The notes below the pieces were generated by a model that worked only from the letters and a program-made list of their open reading frames with translations, was not told the origin of the DNA and ran no database searches. From the NCBI GenBank assembly GCA_022449545.1, contig JAKUPN010000001.1:248001-312000 (forward strand): 64,000 nt of DNA. The letters run 5' to 3'. The DNA comes from Alphaproteobacteria bacterium (lineage in GTDB: Bacteria; Pseudomonadota; Alphaproteobacteria; UBA6615). Each line of letters begins with the position of its first letter. Position 1 is the first letter of the stretch. Made by a program: the position numbers and the translations under genes. Of the stretch, positions 53,976 to 61,834 are shown piece after piece.

Positions 53976-55097
53976 TCATAGATAATATTCATCTAGGCTT
54001 AACGGTAATTCAAGCTCTTGCCGTCTTCTAGAAGATAGATCCATAGCCATAGTCAAAAGGAGGTTCATATGTCCTTCAGCAGCTGTTGCATGTGGTGTTT
54101 TCATCCCCGTATACAAATGTTGGTACCAAGAATTCGTTTCTTCCCTCATAGGCCCCCAAAACTGTCCATCATAAACATCTCCAGCAGGATAGCTGGTAAG
54201 AAAATCAACATGTCGTTGAAACTCAGGCGTAAATCCATCTGGTACGTAGCCTCCACCTTGAGGAACTTCTGTGGCTAAGACCAAATCACGATGTGTGTCT
54301 TCAACATCTATTACGCCTTTATTGCCAATAATGCCTATCTCTAAGCCATATACGGCTCCTGGCCACACTACTGGAGCTGCCCAGCTAATATTCATGGAAA
54401 ACATTGTGTCATCGTCCATCACGAACACGCCAAAGGTTGAATCTTTGGTACCATACTGTGAAAGAGCTAAATCATTAGAACGAGCATAAACTGATACTGG
54501 CACCTTACCTTCCATTAGCCACATAGACATGTCCAAAGCATGCGTTCCTGAAACAACCATTGGGGTTAAGTTTTGGCGTTGATTAGTTCTCTGTACAGTT
54601 GCAATAGGCACCATGCGATTCATTATTGCCCTCGTAACCACGCCTGTAACCTGACCAATTTGGCCTGTATTAAGACGTTCTTTAATGGCTAGAAATCTCC
54701 TTCGAAATCTATTTGTGTACCCTACAACAGCATCTACTTCAGCTTCTTCGATAGCATTTAAAACCTTCTGGGACTCTCTAACATCTGTTGCCAACGGTTT
54801 TTCTATAAATAAATTATGACCCTGTTCGACTGCAGAAAGTATAGGAAGCACATGATGATTCTCATCAGTTGAGATAATAACAGCATTGACTTCCGGCCGT
54901 TTCACAAGTTCTTCATAATTAGTCGTAAAAAAATCAGCGCCGGTATCTTCAACCAATTTTTGGCCCAAGTCTTCTTTGAGGTCACATAATCCTAGCCAAC
55001 CAATCCCTGGGTAATCGCGAGCCATTTCAGCTCTAATTCGACCTATTGTGCCGCAACCTATTATAGCCAAACCAATTTCTTTACGCGCGCCTGTCAT
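53976..55097 (-). CDS. Gfo/Idh/MocA family oxidoreductase
   Basis: A 373-residue dehydrogenase: GLAIIGCGTIGRIRAEMA (Rossmann), IEKPLATD (catalytic Lys), GYTNRFRRRFLAIKERL and SGTHALDMSMWLM. It is a distant paralog of the gene at 50150 and resembles inositol 2-dehydrogenase-type members. The frame is open to 55193, but that adds an atypical N-terminus; ATG 55097 has AGAGGA about ten bases upstream. It is the first of two minus-strand dehydrogenase genes. Confidence 0.86.
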   Translation of the reverse strand: MTGARKEIGLAIIGCGTIGRIRAEMARDYPGIGWLGLCDLKEDLGQKLVEDTGADFFTTNYEELVKRPEVNAVIISTDENHHVLPILSAVEQGHNLFIEKPLATDVRESQKVLNAIEEAEVDAVVGYTNRFRRRFLAIKERLNTGQIGQVTGVVTRAIMNRMVPIATVQRTNQRQNLTPMVVSGTHALDMSMWLMEGKVPVSVYARSNDLALSQYGTKDSTFGVFVMDDDTMFSMNISWAAPVVWPGAVYGLEIGIIGNKGVIDVEDTHRDLVLATEVPQGGGYVPDGFTPEFQRHVDFLTSYPAGDVYDGQFWGPMREETNSWYQHLYTGMKTPHATAAEGHMNLLLTMAMDLSSRRRQELELPLSLDEYYL

Positions 55098-55299
55098 TAT
55101 AATTAATTCCTCTTTCATAAATATACTTGAGGTATATCTCTTTAACCATTCTTGGAATAAATAGCACCAATTTTTTTCCCCTGCTGCCTCCATAATATAA
55201 GGCTTTGATAATAGAGATTTATTCAGTGTCTGTATTACTAGAATTAGACCGTATAAAGTATCTTAAAGTCTTATATATCGACAAATTGATTAATTACGG

Positions 55300-55327
55300 T
55301 TGCAGAGACCAACCGCTTAGGTATAAA
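55300..55327 (+). promoter_or_regulatory. Candidate promoter for the ACMSD-like amidohydrolase gene
   Basis: TTGCAG (55300-55305) and TATAAA (55322-55327) are 16 bases apart. The -10 box matches at five of six positions and the -35 at its TTG. The start codon is about 40 bases downstream. Candidate only. Confidence 0.4.
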
Positions 55328-55367
55328 TCTATTTTAATCAAGTTAGATTTTCTAGGAGTAATTGGCA

Positions 55368-56375
55368 ATGTATTCAGTTGATATTCACGCCCATTTTTTT
55401 ACTCGAGGTTACATAGATACGCTTAATAAGTATGGTCATAAAGTAGATTGGTCTGTCGAATATAAGAATGATGGCTCAGTAATAATGAGTTCCCAAGACA
55501 ATAGACCTGTAGGCCCAATTGACCCTAGTTATTTTGACATAAACGCCCGATTAGAAGGACTCGACCGGCAAGAAACAGATCTTCATGCTCTTTCTCTAAC
55601 TAATCCAATGTGCCATTTCAGCGACGACTCGCTCAATCTTGATTTGGCTCAAGCATATAATGATGGGACATCAGAGTTTCATATAGCGCATCCCGATCGT
55701 TTTGTTGGCCTTATAACATTACCAATGCTTAATGCAGATGACGCAATAACAGAATTAGAAAGGGCCGCAAGACTGCCTGGTTCTAAAGGTGTCTACATGG
55801 GAACCAATATAGCCGGCCATAATTTATCAGAAGAGAGGTTCGAGAGCATTTTTGATAAAATAGCAGAACTAAATCTTCCAATATTTTTGCACCCGGGAAA
55901 TGTAATAGGTGCTAACAGGCTTACTCATTATCACACAATCAATACCATCGGAAATCCAACAGACACTGCGGTAGCTGCAACATTTCTGATTTTTAGTGGT
56001 ATATTGGATAGACACCCAAAATTAGAAGTGTGCCTTCCCCACGCAGGAGGCACTTTCCCCATACTAATTGGGAGAATAGACCATGGATGGAGCGTCCGCC
56101 AGGAATGCAAACACTTGGCCAATGCCCCATCAAGCTATTTAAGAAGATTCTCATATGACACGATAGGACACGCAAACTACGTTATGAAGTACTTAACTGA
56201 TCTGGTTGGCTATGACAGAGTTCTCCTGGGCAGCGATTTTTGTTTCGACATGGGTCATGAAAAACCTGTAGAGAACGTTAAGAGTTATGATTGGCTTAAT
56301 GATCAAGAAAAAAGGGCAATTATTGGAGAAAACGCCTGTCGTATCCTTGGACTAGAAATCCCAGTGGAAATCTAA
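55368..56375 (+). CDS. ACMSD-like amidohydrolase
   Basis: A 335-residue amidohydrolase-2 protein of the 2-amino-3-carboxymuconate 6-semialdehyde decarboxylase group. Metal motifs: DIHAHFF (HxH), FLHPGNVIG (His), LPHAGGTFP (His) and LGSDFCFDMG (Asp). Relatives decarboxylate aromatic or muconate acids such as gamma-resorcylate. A TTG at 55362 is also in frame, but ATG 55368 is nine bases after AGGAG. Proximity to the ring-cleavage pair suggests a shared aromatic or muconate pathway; this is inference. Confidence 0.85.
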   Translation: MYSVDIHAHFFTRGYIDTLNKYGHKVDWSVEYKNDGSVIMSSQDNRPVGPIDPSYFDINARLEGLDRQETDLHALSLTNPMCHFSDDSLNLDLAQAYNDGTSEFHIAHPDRFVGLITLPMLNADDAITELERAARLPGSKGVYMGTNIAGHNLSEERFESIFDKIAELNLPIFLHPGNVIGANRLTHYHTINTIGNPTDTAVAATFLIFSGILDRHPKLEVCLPHAGGTFPILIGRIDHGWSVRQECKHLANAPSSYLRRFSYDTIGHANYVMKYLTDLVGYDRVLLGSDFCFDMGHEKPVENVKSYDWLNDQEKRAIIGENACRILGLEIPVEI

Positions 56376-56669
56376 ATTAATAAATTTTTTGCGTTAGCAG
56401 TTTAATCCCAAACAAAAGCATATAATTCCACTAAAGTATGAGTTAAGTATTCTGTTATTTACTGAATATTAATTTTATAATAAAAGTGTTTGAACGAATA
56501 TAATCTTATGACATTCAAAACTGATACTAATCATACCTTCGTATATAAAACTCTGGCATAAACCAGTTATTTATATTGAAAAAATATTCAAGGTGTTGAT
56601 TAAGGAGCAATCTTTCAATGAGCATCCTATTTTGAGTAACTTACGACAAGCAGGTTTAGGAGAATTCTA
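56376..56669. other. Leader and promoter region of ahcY
   Basis: 294 bases without a larger gene. TATAAT occurs at 56476-56481 and at 56499-56504, but neither has a clear -35 box. A five-codon reading frame (56618-56635) with AAGGAG ten bases upstream lies in front of ahcY. I looked for S-adenosylhomocysteine or SAM riboswitch cores and saw none that I can support. Confidence 0.45.
56618..56635 (+). other. Possible leader mini-ORF before ahcY
   Basis: ATG AGC ATC CTA TTT TGA encodes MSILF and is preceded by AAGGAG (56602-56607) at ten bases. It stops 34 bases before the ahcY ATG, whose first codons (ATG AGT ATC) are nearly the same. It may be a leader peptide affecting ahcY translation, or chance duplication of a start site. 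Confidence 0.3.
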
Positions 56670-57983
56670 ATGAGTATCGGCGCAGATAATCTCTCAGAAA
56701 ATGACTACAGGGTAGCCGACATTTCTCTCGCAGAGTGGGGACAAAAAGAAATTGCAATAGCTGAAACTGAAATGCCTGGTTTGATGGCTCTGAGAGATGA
56801 GTATTTGGGTTCTAAACCTCTTAAGGGTGCACGCATTGCCGGTTGTTTGCATATGACTATACAAACAGCAGTACTAATAGAAACGTTGATTGAATTAGGC
56901 GCAGAAATACGGTGGTCTTCTTGCAATATATTTTCCACGCAAGACCAAGCTGCCGCAGCAATAGCTAAATCTGGAATACCTGTCTTCGCTTGGAAGGGTG
57001 AAAGTGACGAAGAATTTTGGTGGTGTATAGATCGAACTATAGAAGGACCTAACGGCTGGCGACCGAATATGATATTAGATGACGGTGGTGATTTAACAGC
57101 TGTTATGCACGATAAATATCCCGATCTATTAAGCGATGTCCGCGGCTTGAGTGAAGAGACTACTACTGGAGTGCATCGCCTTCAAGAAATGGCTAATCAA
57201 GGGACTCTTCTTGTTCCAGCATTCAACGTCAATGACAGTGTAACTAAATCAAAATTTGATAATTTATACGGTTGTCGAGAAAGTCTAGTCGATGGAATAC
57301 GTCGAGCGACAGATGTAATGATGGCAGGGAAAGCAGCAGTAGTTTGTGGATTTGGTGATGTAGGCAAAGGATCCGCAGCAAGTTTGCGAAATGCAGGCTG
57401 TAGAGTTCTAGTAACCGAAATTGACCCTATCTGCGCTCTTCAAGCAGCTATGGAAGGTTATCAAGTCGTGACACTGGAAGACGCTGCACCTATAGCTGAT
57501 ATCTTTGTAACCACAACAGGTAATGTTGATGTAATAAAGCTAGACCACATGCGAGAAATGAAAGATAGAGCCATAGTCTGCAATATTGGACATTTTGATA
57601 CAGAAATAGAAGTCTCAGCTTTAAGAAACTATCGCTGGCATAACGTTAAACCCCAAGTAGATGAAATTGAGTTTCCGGATGGAAAAAGACTCATATTACT
57701 AGCAGAAGGACGCTTAGTTAATCTAGGCTGCGCAACGGGCCATCCAAGTTTTGTTATGAGTGCCTCATTCACAAATCAGGTCTTAGCTCAAATCGAGTTG
57801 TGGAATAATCATGAAGCCTATGAAAATCAGCTGTATGTTCTACCCAAACACTTAGATGAAAAAGTTGCTTATTTGCATTTAAATAAAATAGGAGCAAAGC
57901 TCACTAAGCTTACTAAGGAGCAAGCAGATTATATTGGGGTATCAGAATCTGGCCCTTTCAAGGCTAACGCATACAGATATTAG
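56670..57983 (+). CDS. ahcY: Adenosylhomocysteinase
   Basis: A 437-residue NAD-dependent enzyme that hydrolyses S-adenosylhomocysteine to adenosine and homocysteine, keeping methyltransferases active. Motifs: [27 protein letters not shown], the substrate/NAD segment [19 protein letters not shown], the Rossmann motif [14 protein letters not shown], and the C-terminal KANAYRY that closes the NAD site. TAGGAG precedes the ATG. It stands alone here, after a 294-base leader. Confidence 0.97.
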   Translation: MSIGADNLSENDYRVADISLAEWGQKEIAIAETEMPGLMALRDEYLGSKPLKGARIAGCLHMTIQTAVLIETLIELGAEIRWSSCNIFSTQDQAAAAIAKSGIPVFAWKGESDEEFWWCIDRTIEGPNGWRPNMILDDGGDLTAVMHDKYPDLLSDVRGLSEETTTGVHRLQEMANQGTLLVPAFNVNDSVTKSKFDNLYGCRESLVDGIRRATDVMMAGKAAVVCGFGDVGKGSAASLRNAGCRVLVTEIDPICALQAAMEGYQVVTLEDAAPIADIFVTTTGNVDVIKLDHMREMKDRAIVCNIGHFDTEIEVSALRNYRWHNVKPQVDEIEFPDGKRLILLAEGRLVNLGCATGHPSFVMSASFTNQVLAQIELWNNHEAYENQLYVLPKHLDEKVAYLHLNKIGAKLTKLTKEQADYIGVSESGPFKANAYRY

Positions 57984-58284
57984 TCTTTTAAAGCTCTATG
58001 TAATAAAAATAAAAGTTCTAAAATAAAGTTCAGGGCGCTAATTAGGCCTAGGTAAATCCTTTTCTCGAATCCTGATTAGTAGTGCTAGGGTTAATAATAT
58101 ATAATGTTACTAATAAATTGTATTGAATATTATACATTGACTGCTTTAATTAATATTTTAAAAATCGAAATAATTTAATCTGTTGAAGTGATGCTTCAGA
58201 GGAGTTAATCATTAAACTTAATCTCTATATGTTAAAATATCTTCTAACAATTAAATTTGCACTCTGAAGAGTGGCTTACCCGAT
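57984..58284. other. AT-rich region between ahcY and tsaE
   Basis: 301 bases with no supportable gene. TTGACT (58137-58142) and AAAAAT (58160-58165) are 17 bases apart and could form a promoter for tsaE-addB-addA, though the leader would then be about 115 nucleotides. A TATAAT at 58100-58105 lacks a -35 box. No terminator hairpin for ahcY is clear. Many alphaproteobacteria have a PAS-domain kinase gene here. Confidence 0.45.
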
Positions 58285-58779
58285 ATGTCATTATCTTCTG
58301 TTTCAAAAGAAACTACTTCTTTCTCAATATCTTTGGAAAACGTAAGAGCTACAGAAAAATTTGGAAAATCACTTTCTAGACTGCTCAAAATAAAAGATGT
58401 GATTGCCTTGAGTGGAGAGCTAGGAGCAGGAAAAACTACTCTTGCAAGAGCGATAATTTCTGGACTTGGTTACACACAAGAAGTGCCGAGCCCAACTTTT
58501 ACGCTAGTGCAATACTATGATCTTAAGCCAGTTTCGATATGGCATTTCGATTTATACCGCCTAAACAGCCCAGACGAATTACTCGAGCTTGATCTCGACG
58601 AAGCATTATACTCGGCAATTTCATTAATAGAATGGCCAGACAGAATGGGGCATTTTACGCCAGAGGAGAGGCTTGAAATAAAGCTTTCTTTTGACCAAGA
58701 GGAACAAAAACGTCATGCAATTTTAACTGGTCATGGAAGTTGGGCAACACGTATCCGAGAGGTACAAAATGCCTTCTAA
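58285..58779 (+). CDS. tsaE: tRNA threonylcarbamoyladenosine biosynthesis ATPase TsaE
   Basis: A 164-residue P-loop ATPase that works with TsaB and TsaD to make t6A37 in tRNAs reading ANN codons. Walker A is GELGAGKTTLAR (about residues 46-57), then SPTFTLVQYY and the HFDLYRL segment with the conserved His and Asp, and EWPDR (Walker B equivalent). Its last 11 bases overlap the start of addB. Many alphaproteobacteria have two genes (amgK, murU) between tsaE and addB; here they are absent. Confidence 0.94.
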   Translation: MSLSSVSKETTSFSISLENVRATEKFGKSLSRLLKIKDVIALSGELGAGKTTLARAIISGLGYTQEVPSPTFTLVQYYDLKPVSIWHFDLYRLNSPDELLELDLDEALYSAISLIEWPDRMGHFTPEERLEIKLSFDQEEQKRHAILTGHGSWATRIREVQNAF

Positions 58780-61700
58780 AAAGACAGCTGATATTCCTTC
58801 AGTCTATAACATTCCATCTGAACTTCCGTTTTTAGACATACTGGCTTCCGGGATTACTAATAAATATCAGGATCCAAATAATCCATTAAGCCTAGCAAAG
58901 GTTTTGATCCTCTTACCAACTCGGCGCGCCTGTAGAACCCTTAGAAAGGTCTTTCTAAAGCATACAAATGGACAAGCGATTCTTTTACCCAAAATGGTTC
59001 CTATAGGTGATATCGATGAGAATATTATTCAATTAAGTTCGTTAGCTATCAGTGATTTTAAAATCGAAGATAAAATCTTGCCCTCTGTGGGCGATATTAA
59101 ACGTCGGCTGTTGCTAACAAAATTATTACAAGAAAGCCTGCAAAAAAAACGTATAGGAACAGAACGTAGCTATAATATACCTGTTGACAGGATGGTAAGG
59201 TTAGCCGGAGAGTTAGCAGAATTACTTGATCAGGTTCAGACCGAAAGATTAGATTTTGCAAATTTGATAAATCTTGTTCCTAATGACTACGCAACCCATT
59301 GGCAGCTTACTCTAGAGTTCTTAAGTGTGCTAACGGGCTCCTGGCCTAAACTTTTAGCTCAGGAAGAGGCAATTGATCCTGTTAATCGTTGGAACCAGAT
59401 TCTTTCTGCCTGCTTAGTAGAGTGGAAAAAGCATCGACCAATATCACCTATTATAGCTGCTGGCAGCACAGGCAGCATCCCAGCAACAGTTGATCTTTTA
59501 TCTGTTATTGCTCGACTGCCAAATGGGGCTGTCGTTCTTCCTGGACTTGATAATAACCTGGATGAAAAGTCATGGGGTTTACTTGAACCTTCCCACCCAC
59601 AATACGGCTTAAAAAAAACACTTGCACATATTGGAATCCCTAGGAAAAAAGTTTTTCCATGGGTTAAAAATATTAAACCCCGAAGTTATGTTCAAAGCCG
59701 ATCTAAGCTAGTTAGCATGGCTTTAATACCAGCCTCGGAGACAGTAAATTGGTCTAAAGATCAAACCACTGACCCAAAATCTCTTAAAGACTTCACGCGC
59801 ATTGACTGTATGAGTTCTGATGAAGAAGCTGGGGTTATAGCCCTAATAATGCGCAGCGTTTTAAATGACAAAAACAAGAACCGAACCGCCGCTCTTGTCA
59901 CCCCCGATCGAAATTTGGCTAGAAGAGTAACTTGCGCACTTGCCCGCTGGGAATTGTTAGTAGAGGACAGTGGTGGAATTTCATTATCAGAGACAGCTCC
60001 AGCAATTTTTTTTCGACTAACTGCTGAAATGGCGCTTAGGGATGCAACCTCTTTGCCACTTTTATCAGTTTTAAAACATCAGTTAGCAGCATGCGGTTGT
60101 TCTAAAACAGAACTAAACCAGCTGGTTCAAGAATTGGAAATAAAATTCCTACGTGGCCCCCGTACTAAGCTAAACCTTCAAAGTCTTGCTTCAGAAATCC
60201 ATCAGAAATCAAAAACAGACTCGAATGGGTTAGAGCGCCTTGCAACTATGGTTGATTTTATTTCATCATCTGTATCGCCCTTTAGAAAAATCTTAAATGG
60301 TCCACCGCAATTATTAAGTAAATTCATTATTGAGCATATCCGCTTTACAGAGCTATTAGCTAAAAGCGATTTACTTGAAGGGAAAGAGAGGCTCTGGCAA
60401 AGCGACGCTGCTTCTGTTCTTTCAACTTTAATGACCGAGTTAATAGAAACTGGTCACATACTTGGGACTGTTTCAGGAAATCAGTACTTGAACTTAATTA
60501 ACTCTCTCTTTTCGGGCCATACCGTTCCATCAGGCCAGGACAACCATCCACGTCTTGCAATTTTAGGCCCATTAGAATCTAGGCTCCATTTTTATGATGT
60601 GATGATCCTGGGGGGGCTTAATGAAGGAACCTGGCCCAATGCACCAGACCCCGATCCGTGGATGAGTCGTCCGATGCGATCTGATTTTGGATTATCTCAG
60701 CCAGAAAGACGAACCGGATTAAGCGCTCATGATTTCACACAAGCGTTAGGGGCGCCTCAAGTTTTCCTAACCCGTTCTCAACGAGTTGATGGAGCCCCAA
60801 CAGTTCCTACTAGATGGCTGACACGAATGGAGTTCTTTATCAAACATAGAAAAATCAACCAAAATAATGTAACCAAAGACGGATTTCAGTGGTTGAAGTG
60901 GCAAAGGAGTCTCAGTTTTACCGAATCTAAAAACTCTACAAGTATCTTCGCTAAAACATTCCCGCCCAAACCAACTCCGCCTTTAGAAGCAAGACCCAGA
61001 AAACTTTCAGTTACAGAAATAGAAACCTGGATGCGTGATCCTTACTCCATTTATGCCAAGCATATATTAGGGTTAAGAGCTTTAATGCCAATCGATCATA
61101 CGCCTGATCCGTCTGATTATGGCAATATTATTCATTCAATTCTTCATACCTTTCTTAGAAAAAACCCCTCGGGTCCGTTATCTGAAAAAGCAATAGATGA
61201 AATGTTAGATATAGGTAAGTCTGTGCTATCACAAGTAAGGTCATTTCCAACTTTGTGGTCATTTTGGTCGAAGCGTTTTGAAAAAATTGCTCCCTGGTTT
61301 ATTGAAATGGAGAACTTACGAAGAGAACAAATTTTAACGTCATATCCGGAAAAGACGGGCAGTCTTTTATTAAACGGCCCTGCGGGATTATTTGAAATAA
61401 CGGCTAGAGCAGACAGAATAAATCATTTAAAAAATGGAAAACTAGAAATAATTGACTTTAAGACTGGTCCAATTCCTCGAAACGTAGAAGTAGAAGCAGG
61501 GTTTTCTCCCCAATTACCATTGGAGGCAGCAATAGCCATAAATGGCAACTTCAAGGGTGTTCCTAAAGGGGCTGTTATAACCTTAGAGTTTTGGCGACTT
61601 AGAGGTGGAAATGATCCTGGAACTATATCTTCAGTTGGCGGTGACTTTCCGGAGAATTTAGCAAATGATGCGAAAGAAGGTCTCCAAAAATTAATCAACT

Positions 61701-61834
61701 CTTTTGATGATCCCCAGACCCCCTATGAGAGTCGCCCCAGGGCAAACGTAGCTCCACGCTTTTCCGACTATGAACATCTAGCCCGAGTAAAAGAGTGGTC
61801 TGAAACTGTTTTACAAAATAAAAAAATAAGATGA
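58769..61834 (+). CDS. addB: Double-strand break repair protein AddB
   Basis: A 1021-residue subunit of the AddAB helicase-nuclease that processes double-strand breaks for RecA. An inactivated helicase-like N-terminal half (LLPTRRACRTLRKVFL) and the segment DVMILGGLNEGTWPN are seen. The C-terminal PD-(D/E)XK nuclease has YGNIIHSILHTFL, then ARADRIN and LEIIDFKTGPI with catalytic Asp and Lys. The C-terminal cysteines that bind iron-sulfur in Bacillus AddB are absent, as in other alpha-type proteins. I start at ATG 58769 (GAGAGG upstream) rather than 58733. It overlaps addA by four bases. Confidence 0.93.
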   Translation: MPSKKTADIPSVYNIPSELPFLDILASGITNKYQDPNNPLSLAKVLILLPTRRACRTLRKVFLKHTNGQAILLPKMVPIGDIDENIIQLSSLAISDFKIEDKILPSVGDIKRRLLLTKLLQESLQKKRIGTERSYNIPVDRMVRLAGELAELLDQVQTERLDFANLINLVPNDYATHWQLTLEFLSVLTGSWPKLLAQEEAIDPVNRWNQILSACLVEWKKHRPISPIIAAGSTGSIPATVDLLSVIARLPNGAVVLPGLDNNLDEKSWGLLEPSHPQYGLKKTLAHIGIPRKKVFPWVKNIKPRSYVQSRSKLVSMALIPASETVNWSKDQTTDPKSLKDFTRIDCMSSDEEAGVIALIMRSVLNDKNKNRTAALVTPDRNLARRVTCALARWELLVEDSGGISLSETAPAIFFRLTAEMALRDATSLPLLSVLKHQLAACGCSKTELNQLVQELEIKFLRGPRTKLNLQSLASEIHQKSKTDSNGLERLATMVDFISSSVSPFRKILNGPPQLLSKFIIEHIRFTELLAKSDLLEGKERLWQSDAASVLSTLMTELIETGHILGTVSGNQYLNLINSLFSGHTVPSGQDNHPRLAILGPLESRLHFYDVMILGGLNEGTWPNAPDPDPWMSRPMRSDFGLSQPERRTGLSAHDFTQALGAPQVFLTRSQRVDGAPTVPTRWLTRMEFFIKHRKINQNNVTKDGFQWLKWQRSLSFTESKNSTSIFAKTFPPKPTPPLEARPRKLSVTEIETWMRDPYSIYAKHILGLRALMPIDHTPDPSDYGNIIHSILHTFLRKNPSGPLSEKAIDEMLDIGKSVLSQVRSFPTLWSFWSKRFEKIAPWFIEMENLRREQILTSYPEKTGSLLLNGPAGLFEITARADRINHLKNGKLEIIDFKTGPIPRNVEVEAGFSPQLPLEAAIAINGNFKGVPKGAVITLEFWRLRGGNDPGTISSVGGDFPENLANDAKEGLQKLINSFDDPQTPYESRPRANVAPRFSDYEHLARVKEWSETVLQNKKIR

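Noticed and set aside
56376-56669. S-adenosylhomocysteine or SAM riboswitch upstream of ahcY
   Set aside because: The region is AT-rich and shows none of the conserved riboswitch core segments or paired stems that I could recognise.
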